DNA of 64,000 nucleotides, from positions 10,333 to 74,332 of the forward strand of contig CAZNWO010000002.1 of the NCBI GenBank assembly GCA_964576585.1, read 5' to 3'. Source of the DNA: GCA-2730975 sp964576585. GTDB taxonomy: Bacteria; Verrucomicrobiota; Verrucomicrobiia; Opitutales; Seribacteraceae. A model generated the notes under the pieces. That model was not told the DNA's origin, ran no database searches, and saw only the letters and a list, made by a program, of their open reading frames with translations. The translations under genes and the position numbers were made by a program. Shown here piece by piece: positions 18,292 to 27,069 of this stretch (position 1 is its first letter; the number at the start of each line of letters is the position of its first letter).

Positions 18292-18883
18292 ATGCTAAAG
18301 ATTCGTTTGCAGAGACACGGTGCCAAGCATGCCCCATTCTACAGGGTTGTGGTTGCTGAATCCACTGCACCCAGAGACGGCAGGTTTATTGAGATTCTTG
18401 GGACGTATAACCCACAGGCTCATGTTCGTACGGAAGAACTCGATCTTCGCATGGAGAGGATCGATCATTGGCTAGGCGTTGGCGCCCAGCCGACCGATAC
18501 GGCACGCAGCTTGATTCGGCAAGGTCGTCTAAGTCCAGAGGATTGGTTGAATCGTGCCGAGAAATTGGCTCAAAAGAAGACTGAGAGAATGCAGTCAAAG
18601 AAGTCTTCCGATGCTCCTTCTATGGATGAGGATGCCGGTCAGGATTCATCTGATGNNNNNNNNNNNNNNNNNNNNNNNNNNNNNNNNNNNNNNNNNNNNN
18701 NNNNNNNNNNNNNNNNNNNNNNNNNNNNNNNNNNNNNNNNNNNNNNNNNNNNNNNCCGAGGAACCTGCGGAGGAGCCCGAAGCCAAGTCTGAAGAAGCAG
18801 CCGAAGAAGATGCCTCGTCTGCCGATGATAATGCTGAAGAAACCAAAGACGAGGATCAGCCAAAAGAAGAAGGCAAGGATTGA
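18292..18883 (+). CDS. rpsP: 30S ribosomal protein S16 with acidic C-terminal tail (interrupted by gap)
   Basis: Small-subunit ribosomal protein required for 30S assembly. The S16 core is complete in residues 1-~85 (MLKIRLQRHGAKHAPFYRVV, then DGRFIEILGTYNP). After a Lys-rich linker the protein turns acidic, and a run of exactly 100 Ns (18656-18755) interrupts it. After the gap the same acidic composition resumes in another frame (EEPAEEPEAKSEEAAEEDAS) to a TGA at 18883. The 100 Ns are a placeholder: for the tail to be in frame the true gap length must be a multiple of three. S16 is normally 80-90 residues, so this tail is a strong departure. Confidence 0.85.
18656..18755. other. Assembly gap (100 N) inside rpsP
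   Basis: Exactly 100 Ns, the conventional size for a gap of unknown length. It falls in low-complexity Glu/Ala codons, so a tandem repeat that short reads could not resolve is the likely cause. The flanks do not overlap each other. Confidence 0.95.
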
Positions 18884-18929
18884 TCTGTTCTTTTTTCTGA
18901 ATTTTAGCCAACCAAGATGTCGTTAACTG

Positions 18930-19640
18930 ATGATTCGCGTGATGCCCAAAACCTTGCGATTCGATGTGTTGTCTCTCTTTCCGGAGACCTTGGAAGGTTT
19001 TGTTGGTGAAAGCATTATAGGGCGAGCTTGTGAGCGTTCGTTAATCGACGTTCGTGCTTTCAATCTGCGGAATTGGGCGGACGGGAAGCACAGCGTAACT
19101 GACGATCGACCTTTCGGCGGGGGACCAGGAATGGTTTTAAAGCCCGAGCCTATATTTGATGCAGTGAGAGATTTGACCACTCCCGATGCCAAGGTTTTGT
19201 ATCTGGCTCCCGACGGAGAGCCTCTCACGCGAGAGCTCTCTCGCGAATTGTCGTCCGAGTCTCACTTGATTCTATTGTGCGGTCATTACGAGGGCATCGA
19301 CCAAAGGGTGCGAGACCAGTTGATTGATCGAGAGGTCAGCATCGGCGACTATGTCCTGACCAATGGCGTTTTGCCCGCTGCCGTAGTTATAGATGCAGTG
19401 ACTCGCTTTGTGCCGGGAGCCCTAGGTGATGAGGCTTCCTTGAATCAAGACAGCTTCGCGGAAGGTTTGCTAAGTTTCCCGCAATACACTCGTCCCGCTG
19501 AATTTCGTGGAATGAAAGTTCCCGAGGTCTTGCTCTCGGGAGATCACGGAGCCATTGATCGTTGGCGAACTGAAAAAATGCACGAAAAGACGAAAGATTT
19601 GAGACCGGACTTACTTAAACATATGGAGGAATTGTCATGA
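18930..19640 (+). CDS. trmD: tRNA (guanine-37-N1)-methyltransferase
   Basis: SPOUT-class methyltransferase that makes m1G37 next to the anticodon and prevents frameshifting. The 236-aa protein has the trefoil-knot motifs LLCGHYEGIDQRV and SIGDYVLTNGVLPAAVVIDA, plus the early VTDDRPFGGGPGMVLK loop. The ATG at 18930 is used; an ATG four codons later (18942) is equally possible. The stop overlaps rplS as ATGA. rimM, which normally sits between rpsP and trmD, is absent: only 46 bp separate the two genes. Confidence 0.95.
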   Translation: MIRVMPKTLRFDVLSLFPETLEGFVGESIIGRACERSLIDVRAFNLRNWADGKHSVTDDRPFGGGPGMVLKPEPIFDAVRDLTTPDAKVLYLAPDGEPLTRELSRELSSESHLILLCGHYEGIDQRVRDQLIDREVSIGDYVLTNGVLPAAVVIDAVTRFVPGALGDEASLNQDSFAEGLLSFPQYTRPAEFRGMKVPEVLLSGDHGAIDRWRTEKMHEKTKDLRPDLLKHMEELS

Positions 19641-20005
19641 GCGATGCTATAGTTCACGAGGTTACCCAAGATCAATTAAAGAACGACAGGGATCATTTCA
19701 AGGTTGGCGATGGGGTGAAGGTCCATGTTCGAGTACGCGAGGGGGGCAAGGAGCGCATTCAGATCTTCGCTGGAATTGTGCTTGCTCGTAAAGGCGGAGG
19801 CATTCACGAGACCTTCACAGTTCGCAGAATTGCTTCTGGTGTAGGGGTTGAAAGAGTATTTCCCGTGCATTCTCCCCTGATCGACAAGGTGGAGGTAGAT
19901 CGTGAAAGTGTTACTATGCGTGCCCGCATGTATTACTTGCGGGATAGAGTGGGCAAGGAGGCCGTGAAGGTTAAGGAAAAGCGAATTCACGAGCGTCGTC
20001 GCTGA
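19637..20005 (+). CDS. rplS: 50S ribosomal protein L19
   Basis: Large-subunit protein at the 30S-50S interface. The 122-aa sequence shows the family features DHFKVGDGVKVHVRVREG, RKGGGIHETFTVRRI and the C-terminal basic helix around AKMYYLRD-like ARMYYLRDRVGK. Its start overlaps the trmD stop by 4 bp and it ends the rpsP-trmD-rplS group. A hairpin followed by Ts lies 20 bp downstream. Confidence 0.96.
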   Translation: MSDAIVHEVTQDQLKNDRDHFKVGDGVKVHVRVREGGKERIQIFAGIVLARKGGGIHETFTVRRIASGVGVERVFPVHSPLIDKVEVDRESVTMRARMYYLRDRVGKEAVKVKEKRIHERRR

Positions 20006-20024
20006 TTTGCCTTTATTACTCTTT

Positions 20025-20054
20025 TCGTTCCAATTTGTAACGGAACGACTTTTG
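20025..20054 (+). terminator. Rho-independent terminator after rplS
   Basis: A perfect 7-bp stem, TCGTTCC and GGAACGA (20025-20031 with 20042-20048), with a 10-nt loop and followed by CTTTTGGG. It sits 19 bp after the rplS stop, as expected for the end of the ribosomal-protein operon. Confidence 0.6.
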
Positions 20055-20095
20055 GGAAGTTGAGTTTTTAAGCCTACTAGGCTAAGCCTCTGATT

Positions 20096-23000
20096 ATGAA
20101 CCGGAGGAATGCCCGTCGATTGGCTTTGGTTGCTTTCGTGGCCTGCGTGAGTTGGTGGCTGATTTTTGGTGTTTTGCTGCCTTCGAGAGTGGAGGAATCG
20201 GTTAGAGAGTTCTTCAGCGGCATCGAGCTTGAAGTGGACGACGTCGATCTGTCTTGGGGAAGTGGAACTCTCAAGGAAATTCGATTGACGGGAAAAGGAT
20301 TCGAGGCGTTTTCTCTCGAGGCAGTCTTTACTTATTCTCCTATCGATTGGTGTTTTGGCGATACTTCTTCGATGCAAGATCTTCAGATCAAGGGAATGAG
20401 ACTGAAATCCTCGAAAGAAGAACTTTTTGGCGAAACCTTTTGGAATTATCTTGAAGACCTTCGGGTGAATGAGAACCTGTCGTCATTGGATTCGCTTGGC
20501 CTTGAAGGTGAATACTTGTGGGACGGCAAGGCGTTCCCATTTAAGATTTCCAGCATTCGGCCTGATTTCGAAAAGTCTGCCCGGATTGAATTTGTCGTGG
20601 ATGTTGCTCCGTCCTTGATTCCCTTGGATTCAGAAACTGAACCTAAAGGAAAAACCAAAGGTGTTTTGCAATGGGAGAGGCATCGTTCCTCTTCTGCTTC
20701 CGAGTTAGCCCTAACCGTAACGTTTCCTAGTGAGGTGCAGGCCATGGTTTCCTCTTCCAAGCTTGGACAAGAGTTGCTTTTCAAGTATGGGGACGAACGT
20801 TCTCCACGATTTTCTTTGCGAGCCGAGCGAAAGAAAGGTTCACCATCATTTTCCGGAGACTGGAATTCGACCTTGGTTACAGCCGACCTCGTTCCCTTTT
20901 GGCCTGTTCTTTCTCTTGTCAACCTCAGGTCAACTGGTGGTGGTGACTTTACATGGAACCCTAAACAAAACACTTTCGATGCAAGTCTTGCCATGGTTGC
21001 GGAGTTGTCGTCTTTTTTCTTCAGGGATGCGGGGAAAGTGAAGGCGGAGTTGACTGCACGTCTCTTTCGCGACCTCAATGGAACCACTGTCCTGAGCGAA
21101 ATCGTTTCTGAGGTTTCAGATCAATTGGGTGAGCGTTTCGAGCTTCAGTCCCTCAGACCATGGAAAGTGGGACGAGAAAAAGCTTTGGCTAGAATTATCA
21201 TCGATGGTTTTCGCTTGGGAAGGTTCTCAGAGGATTTGCCATCTAGATTGGCATTCTCGGGTGAAACCGAAGTGGAGTTCGACGAGACTGGGGTACTGAC
21301 TCGTTTCAAGGAAGTTGCTCTTCGTGACACTGGCGAGGATTGGGCCAGACTTTCAGGGTTGGTTGATGTCAATTTACCTTTGGATGGCGAAACTCCAGCT
21401 TCTTTTTCGGTTGATGCCGAACTCGGTTCAGCTTTCTTGGGTCGGATTTTTCCAGAAGGTGATTTTGGCGAGGTCTTTGGGAGTGGGCAATCAGTAGGGA
21501 GACTAAAGCTTTCGGGTGCATGGAATAGGGGAGACTTGGAAGTTTCAACTGCAGAGGGGTCTTTTTCTGCTTCCTCCGGGGAGTGCAGTTTGGCTTTTGG
21601 TTCTTTAAGTAAGTTCAAGCTTCTTTTGCGGGACACCTCTCTCGGTCTTGCTCCTTTAGTTGAAAATGATCGTGAGTCCGATGCATTTCACTTGTCTGCC
21701 TCTAATCTTCCCATAGACGGTTTGCTTGACTGGTCTGGAGGTCGTCTCCAAGGAAACCTTTTTGAAGCCAATGGCACTGTTTTCTTTCGAGGTGATCAGG
21801 TTGGGTTTCGGGCGAAAAATCTCGAGGTCGAGAATCTTCAAATCCTGCAGGACAAGAAAGTTTTGTTCGAAAACCTGAATTTATCTGGCTCGCCCCTTTA
21901 TGTGGTTTCTGCGGACCAGTCCGGCTTGCTCAATCTAACCAACTTCAGGTTGTCGGGAGATAATGCAGAGATGCTTCAGGGCGACTTGAGCTTGTCTCTC
22001 AAATCTGGCGGGGAAGAAGGAGAAACTAACATTTCCAAGATCGAAAGCACTCGACTTGAACTTGATCCAAAGGGCTTTTCTTACCTTGATTTGCCGCATT
22101 TTACAAATCTTGGGGAGGGTTCTCTTTCTGTGAAGAAACTGAAGGTGTCATTGGGGGATGGGTTTACCTTGGAACTAGACGCTTCCTTTGTCGGAAAGGA
22201 GGGTGCTCCTAGTATCCAGTCAAATGAAAAAAACCTGAAAGCGGGCCTTAGCCTGACGGTTGAGGAAAATTCGCAAGGCTTGTCGGCTTGGTTTGGTGTA
22301 AGGCTGTCGGGCGAACCTTCCGACAGCATTGCCGAATTCGATTTTCATTCAAAATCCTCCAAGGCAAAGTTAGTTGCTGAAAACCTTGGCTTGGCCCAAG
22401 TCGTTCCATTTTTGGAAACGTTTTCGCTATCCGAGGCAAATGGATCCTCTCGAGGGCTGATTGAAGGTTTGGTTGATTTATCAAAGAACTGGCAAATTGA
22501 CCTCCGATCCGTTCAATTGTCTAATGGACTTGTCTTGAAGAAATTGATTGGCGAGGCCAATGCCTCCTCGGATAAATCAATGCACCTCAATCTTTCCGGT
22601 ATCTTCGGGGATGGTAATTTTTCCTCTTCGAGCGAAATGTCCTTTCAAAAGGCTCTTGCTGTTCCTTCATTTGAGAAGCTTCTTATCGCTGTAGAGGATT
22701 GCAATATTAGTCTGCTAAAGCCTTTGGGTGCTCTAGACTCTTTGCCCAATGGATTTCTTTCCTCTGAGGCGAACGGATCCTTTTCAGTTGATTCAGGCTT
22801 CGTTGGCGATCTGCGACTTAACTTGAAGCAGGTGGCGTTTCCTGCCATTTCGGATGCAAATCTCACGCGAAAACGCACTTTTTTGCTGGAGAGGTTGACC
22901 CGAACATTGGGAGAGGAGGTTCGCTTGCCCGAGAGACAACTTGTGGGACTTGAGAACTTGGTGGAATTGTTGCCCGATATTGGCTTGTGTGAAATTTCCC

Positions 23001-23311
23001 TTGAGATCAACAGGTCCTCTGATGGGAAACTGACGATTTCCAAGTTTCAGCTCGAAAATGATAGTTTTGAGGCAAAGGGTTTTGGAGAAGTCCTTCCGTC
23101 TGGAAGAATGAAGCTTTCTTTGCGAGTCGGAGTTCGAGGGGAATTGGGAAAAGCTTTGGAAGCCTTGGGAATGTTGTCGGCAGGAGGCAAGCTCGGGGAG
23201 TATCGTATCTTGAAGAATGCTCCCCTTGTGATTGAGGGCAGTTGGTATGAGCCTGACTTTGCAAATCTTTGGCGACTTTTGGCAAAAGGTATGGGTTTGG
23301 CACCTGAATAG
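20096..23311 (+). CDS. Large membrane-anchored periplasmic protein, AsmA/DUF748-like
   Basis: A 1071-aa protein with one N-terminal membrane segment (RLALVAFVACVSWWLIFGVLL) after a basic start; everything after it should be periplasmic. The rest is a long run of short amphipathic beta-strand patterns with Gly and Ser turns, no Cys pairs and no enzyme motif. The early segment VDDVDLSWGSGTLKEIRL resembles the first repeat of AsmA-like and TamB/YhdP-type proteins, which form long grooved beta-structures and carry lipids between membranes. That role is inferred from fold resemblance only. It follows the rplS terminator and converges on a glycosyltransferase gene with 8 bp between stops. Confidence 0.6.
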   Translation: MNRRNARRLALVAFVACVSWWLIFGVLLPSRVEESVREFFSGIELEVDDVDLSWGSGTLKEIRLTGKGFEAFSLEAVFTYSPIDWCFGDTSSMQDLQIKGMRLKSSKEELFGETFWNYLEDLRVNENLSSLDSLGLEGEYLWDGKAFPFKISSIRPDFEKSARIEFVVDVAPSLIPLDSETEPKGKTKGVLQWERHRSSSASELALTVTFPSEVQAMVSSSKLGQELLFKYGDERSPRFSLRAERKKGSPSFSGDWNSTLVTADLVPFWPVLSLVNLRSTGGGDFTWNPKQNTFDASLAMVAELSSFFFRDAGKVKAELTARLFRDLNGTTVLSEIVSEVSDQLGERFELQSLRPWKVGREKALARIIIDGFRLGRFSEDLPSRLAFSGETEVEFDETGVLTRFKEVALRDTGEDWARLSGLVDVNLPLDGETPASFSVDAELGSAFLGRIFPEGDFGEVFGSGQSVGRLKLSGAWNRGDLEVSTAEGSFSASSGECSLAFGSLSKFKLLLRDTSLGLAPLVENDRESDAFHLSASNLPIDGLLDWSGGRLQGNLFEANGTVFFRGDQVGFRAKNLEVENLQILQDKKVLFENLNLSGSPLYVVSADQSGLLNLTNFRLSGDNAEMLQGDLSLSLKSGGEEGETNISKIESTRLELDPKGFSYLDLPHFTNLGEGSLSVKKLKVSLGDGFTLELDASFVGKEGAPSIQSNEKNLKAGLSLTVEENSQGLSAWFGVRLSGEPSDSIAEFDFHSKSSKAKLVAENLGLAQVVPFLETFSLSEANGSSRGLIEGLVDLSKNWQIDLRSVQLSNGLVLKKLIGEANASSDKSMHLNLSGIFGDGNFSSSSEMSFQKALAVPSFEKLLIAVEDCNISLLKPLGALDSLPNGFLSSEANGSFSVDSGFVGDLRLNLKQVAFPAISDANLTRKRTFLLERLTRTLGEEVRLPERQLVGLENLVELLPDIGLCEISLEINRSSDGKLTISKFQLENDSFEAKGFGEVLPSGRMKLSLRVGVRGELGKALEALGMLSAGGKLGEYRILKNAPLVIEGSWYEPDFANLWRLLAKGMGLAPE

Positions 23312-23319
23312 AGATACAA

Positions 23320-24753
23320 TCAGTTCCGCAGGAGGTTTAGCCTTTCAGGGCGTAAAAACTTAAGCAGGACTTTCTTGCTGTCGGCATATGTCGTCGGGCT
23401 TTTATTCGACGCAACAAGCTTTTCGTAAATTTCCCACAGTCTTGACGCGTAGGTCTGCTCAGAGAAGTTTTTTTCCACAGCCAAGGCATTTTCATTGATC
23501 GTTTGTTGAGGCAATGCCTGGAATCGGGTCTGTCTTCTGATGTCGCTGATGATTTCCTCCGAATCTTTTGTGGCGCAAATCATTTCTTCCTGAATGTCTT
23601 CGTTCAGACGTCCAAAATCAAGTCGACCGTTACGTTCGATCGCTTTTCTTGCCCTTGAGTAAGAGTCGGGAGGTAACTCTATCTGGTAGGCTTTGTATAG
23701 ATTTTCAAGAGAGGCTGGAATGAGGGATTCTAGGATGCTTTGGTCCTTCAGAAGGTTTGTCGGCAATTCGATCCGGTGGTAAAGGTGAGAGAGATCGACT
23801 CCCATGCCGCTGAAGTCCGAAGTGACTTCAGGCAGGTTGCGCCCGATGACTGATTTACCAAATGTCCATGGCTCGAGGAAACCCATTCCAAACCCTTCTG
23901 CCACGCTGGTTGTGATCAACGTTTGTGAAGCATTGACGAGTTGATGAAAGGGAAGCCCGATCTTTTGGTTCAATCCGAAAGTTAAGGGAAGCTTTTTTGC
24001 CTCCGAGAAATACTCCCATCTATCGTAAGTTTTCTTGAAAGCCGGATTTGTCGGTCCCAGACTATTGGCGAAATGCCTTTCCGGATAGCTTGCTGCAAGT
24101 AGGGCCAGTTCGCCAAGGTTCTTTCTTCTCACGGCCCTGACTGGATAGAGGTTCAGGTTCTCCGGTATGTTGCCCTTAGAAACATTTTGATGATCAGCGG
24201 GTCGAGGGGGTGCGATCGAGTTGGGGAGCAATCTGACGAGTTGATTGCAACCGAATGCATCCTTAATGAAACCTAGGTCTCTCTCGTTCAATAGTGCATA
24301 TCCGATTCTTGACCCTAGAGGATAGAGGCAATGGTGAGTTCCCTCTAATGCCAAATAATTCTCGGGTCGTCCATCTTCGGCAAAATCGTGAATATGTAGC
24401 AGGAGGGGGTACCCGTTTTCCGCAAGCTGCTTCAATGTGTGGGGCAGGGCGGGGTTTTTTCCTAGGGAATGATTGTGAATATGCCAAAGGTCCGGAGTCT
24501 TGCCTAGAACCTTTTGGGCCGCTGTTTCCAATCGTTCTCGGAGGATACTTGGGTCGGGAGAATCTTTGCGTGAAGAATAGTCGAGTCCCTCTACCGTGGC
24601 CACACTCTCGAGAACTTTCCCCTTGTACTCTCTGCCCGACAAGACTGCGACATTGGGCGAGTTTGGTAATCTGGAAAAGGCATGAACTGTGTTCTCGATC
24701 ACTCTAGTCACTCCACCCGGTTCCAGATGGTAGTGGACTATGGCGACGTTCAT
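23320..24753 (-). CDS. Glycosyltransferase, GT4 family
   Basis: A 477-aa two-domain GT-B enzyme. The N-terminal domain opens with VAIVHYHLEPGGVTRVIENT, the acceptor-side glycine loop of GT4 enzymes. The donor-sugar E-x7-E motif appears as EGFGMGFLE within SVAEGFGMGFLEPWTFGKSV. There is a C-terminal extension of about 100 residues without an assigned role. It is the last of three genes in the M20-gpgS-GT4 unit, 24 bp after gpgS. With gpgS next door, transfer of a second sugar to glucosylglycerate is a reasonable guess (a GT4 mannosylglucosylglycerate synthase exists in other bacteria), but the donor and acceptor cannot be read from the sequence. Confidence 0.8.
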   Translation of the reverse strand: MNVAIVHYHLEPGGVTRVIENTVHAFSRLPNSPNVAVLSGREYKGKVLESVATVEGLDYSSRKDSPDPSILRERLETAAQKVLGKTPDLWHIHNHSLGKNPALPHTLKQLAENGYPLLLHIHDFAEDGRPENYLALEGTHHCLYPLGSRIGYALLNERDLGFIKDAFGCNQLVRLLPNSIAPPRPADHQNVSKGNIPENLNLYPVRAVRRKNLGELALLAASYPERHFANSLGPTNPAFKKTYDRWEYFSEAKKLPLTFGLNQKIGLPFHQLVNASQTLITTSVAEGFGMGFLEPWTFGKSVIGRNLPEVTSDFSGMGVDLSHLYHRIELPTNLLKDQSILESLIPASLENLYKAYQIELPPDSYSRARKAIERNGRLDFGRLNEDIQEEMICATKDSEEIISDIRRQTRFQALPQQTINENALAVEKNFSEQTYASRLWEIYEKLVASNKSPTTYADSKKVLLKFLRPERLNLLRN

Positions 24754-24777
24754 GCTGAATTCGTTTGATGAATTGTC

Positions 24778-25752
24778 TCAGGGGCCTTTATGCTTTTCAC
24801 GGTAAGCCTCGATTTCGACTATGGGAGGTCTTTCCTCTTCAATGATTTCCTTGGTTGCCTGCCTATATTTTCCGTCTTCAACCTCGAATTGGCGATGCAT
24901 GGTCTCCATGAGTGGGAGTTTCTCAATGCTCCCTTGAGTGTGGAGCCTATTTAGAAACGTCTGAAGAATGCCAAAGCTCATTTTTCCCAAGGCGTTTGTT
25001 TTTTGGTTGCGATGCACCCTGCGGTCTAGGTCCGTCTGGGCAAATATTTCCAAACCGTGCATATGGTAGAGGTCGAGCAGATGGGCAGTTTCCACACCGT
25101 AGCCAATTGGAAAAGGGATTTGCTCCAAGACTTCTCTTCTGGCGGCATATTCTCCTGAGAGAGGTTGAATGATATTGGTAAGCTCCGGGTAGAGCAGGGA
25201 GAATAGTGGCCTTACGAGAATTTCCGTTACCCTGCCTCCACCGCTTGGCCTGAGACCGGAAGAGTAGTTGAGCGGACGATCATAGAATGCCTTTACGTAC
25301 TTGATCTCGTCTCGGTTGATCAGAGGGGCAACCAAGCCGTAAACGAAGCGTGGGTGAATGTTGGAGATGTCGGCATCGACATAGCATATGATGTCTCCCT
25401 TGAGTTGATGGATCGCTTTCCACAGGTTCTCGCCCTTTCCTTTCTTCTCTCCTGTCTCGGGCAGGATGTCGGAGGCCAAGTAGACGTCCGCTCCGTAGGA
25501 GGAGGCCACTTCCAAGGTGCGATCGTCCGAACCTGAGTCGATTACGGCAAATTCGTCGATCAGCTTGTAGCGGTCCATTAACTCCGAGCGCAGGATCAGC
25601 ACTTCCTTTCCTATAGTTTTCTCTTCGTTGAGGGTAGGTATGCAGAGAGAAATGGTTAACCCTTTGCTTTCCTTGCTCTCGACAAGTTTCAGGATGTCCC
25701 AGAACTCGCCGTGGTGAAAGGTGTTTTTCTCCAGCCAGGATTTCTTCTTCAT
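24778..25752 (-). CDS. gpgS: Glucosyl-3-phosphoglycerate synthase
   Basis: GT81-family enzyme joining glucose from an NDP-glucose to 3-phosphoglycerate, giving glucosyl-3-phosphoglycerate, the precursor of the compatible solute glucosylglycerate. The recognised motifs run in family order: LCIPTLNEEKTIGKEV, IDSGSDDRTLEVA, KGKGENLWKA, CYVDADISNIHPRFVYGLV, VKAFYDRPLN, SGGGRVTEILVRPL and QPLSGEYAARREVLEQI. I start at the ATG at 25752 (324 aa), which overlaps the upstream stop as ATGA, rather than a GTG 12 bp earlier. No gene resembling the partner phosphatase GpgP is visible in the window. Confidence 0.88.
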   Translation of the reverse strand: MKKKSWLEKNTFHHGEFWDILKLVESKESKGLTISLCIPTLNEEKTIGKEVLILRSELMDRYKLIDEFAVIDSGSDDRTLEVASSYGADVYLASDILPETGEKKGKGENLWKAIHQLKGDIICYVDADISNIHPRFVYGLVAPLINRDEIKYVKAFYDRPLNYSSGLRPSGGGRVTEILVRPLFSLLYPELTNIIQPLSGEYAARREVLEQIPFPIGYGVETAHLLDLYHMHGLEIFAQTDLDRRVHRNQKTNALGKMSFGILQTFLNRLHTQGSIEKLPLMETMHRQFEVEDGKYRQATKEIIEEERPPIVEIEAYREKHKGP

Positions 25753-26939
25753 TGTTCCACGCACAAGCCGTTGTCGATCGCCTGCAGCAAAGCGATGAGC
25801 TGAGCAATGCCGGCAAAGAGTGGAGGCAGATGAATGGTTTCGGTCTCGTCGCCGAGGTTCTCTGCCGTAGTTAGCCCAAGGGTCACTCCAGGGTGCCCAG
25901 CCTGAATGAGAGAGTTCAAGTCTCCTGTTGTGGGGTCGACCTTGGGACTGATTCCCAATGCGTCCATTATTCTCCTAGTGGTCTTTACCATTGGATGAGC
26001 GAAGGGAATTCCCGAGTTCGGTCTTTGGGCAATGACCTCTAGTATCGCTTCCACTTCAGTTTCGAGAGAGAATTCTTCCACCACCTCTTCCACCCTTGTC
26101 TTCAGGCTGTTGACAACCTCGTCTTCCTCGCTGGTTATTTCGAAGCGGAGCAATCCCCTCAAGGGAACTGCGTTGTAGGTGGAACCCGAACGCATGGACC
26201 CCAATGCCATTTTGGTCTTGGGCTCCTTTGGGATTGGAATCTGCATGATGCGGTTGACGATCCTCGACAGGTGCCCGATTGCTCCCGAGGCTCCGAATCG
26301 ACTCCAGTCGTAATTGCTTGGGATGCGAATACGAATCTCGCCGCGCATCGTGCCCAGTCCCCAATGGCTAAGTCTTCCCTGACTGGCTCCCTCAACGCAA
26401 ATGCCGGCCCTTATCGGAAGTCTAACTGTTTCCAGAAAACTTTGAGAACCATTCAAGTTGCCGCGCCCGAGGCTTTCAACATTTGTGAGTAGGAGAAGAT
26501 CGTCTTTTAGTTGCAGATCCAAGGTCTCGAGAATCCTTGGCAGGGAGATTACCGTTGCGAGGCCAATCGAGTTGTCTGCGATGCCGGGTCCGCTGATCGT
26601 GTTCGGTCCGACTTGGACGACGTGCCGGGTTTCCAAGTCGAACACGGTGTCCGCATGGGCCATCAGGAGTATTGCGTTTTCTCTTTTGGCGCCGGCAATT
26701 AGGGCCGTTGCATTTCCATGCTCGTCTACCTCGGCATCCTCCAGACCGTTCTCCCTAAATCGATCGAGGGCAAACCTTATGCGTTCTTTCTCCCCGAAGG
26801 TTGGCGAGGGGATTTCTGCGATCATTACTGCCGTGGAGAGTATTTCCTCTCTCACCGCCGAAAGCTTCTCCACCATGGCTGGCAAGCCTTCGATCAGTTT
26901 GCCAAGTTCTTCTTCCCAACCTTCTTCAGTCTCCGTCAT
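25749..26939 (-). CDS. M20-family metallohydrolase-like protein
   Basis: A 396-aa protein of the M20/ArgE-CPG2 fold, whose known members are zinc peptidases and deacylases. Seen ligands are H and D in LMAHADTVF, the bridging D in GPGIADNSIG, the E in CVEGAS, and a late H in ETETIHLPP. The central Glu-Glu pair that supplies the base and one zinc ligand is reduced to a single E (TNVESLGRGNLNG), so activity may be altered or lost. It is first in the operon with gpgS (ATGA overlap) and divergent from a GT4 gene. A role in glucosylglycerate turnover is inferred only from position. Confidence 0.75.
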   Translation of the reverse strand: MTETEEGWEEELGKLIEGLPAMVEKLSAVREEILSTAVMIAEIPSPTFGEKERIRFALDRFRENGLEDAEVDEHGNATALIAGAKRENAILLMAHADTVFDLETRHVVQVGPNTISGPGIADNSIGLATVISLPRILETLDLQLKDDLLLLTNVESLGRGNLNGSQSFLETVRLPIRAGICVEGASQGRLSHWGLGTMRGEIRIRIPSNYDWSRFGASGAIGHLSRIVNRIMQIPIPKEPKTKMALGSMRSGSTYNAVPLRGLLRFEITSEEDEVVNSLKTRVEEVVEEFSLETEVEAILEVIAQRPNSGIPFAHPMVKTTRRIMDALGISPKVDPTTGDLNSLIQAGHPGVTLGLTTAENLGDETETIHLPPLFAGIAQLIALLQAIDNGLCVEQ

Positions 26940-26962
26940 TTAGTAGAGGCATCTAGGTAAAT

Positions 26963-26979
26963 GTGGGCAAACTTGCCAC
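26963..26979. promoter_or_regulatory. Dyad in the divergent promoter region of the solute island
   Basis: GTGGGCAA-AC-TTGCCAC is an inverted repeat of 7 bp per arm with one extra G on the left. It lies 24 bp from the M20 start and 91 bp from the GT4 start, so a single factor bound here could control both halves of the island. No regulator gene lies in the island. Confidence 0.35.
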
Positions 26980-27069
26980 GACAAAGTTCAGAAAGATTGT
27001 TTGTGGTTGAAAAACCCCTTGGCTTGAGCCATCCCTCAAATTTTCGCGTAGAGGTCCAACATATCGCAA

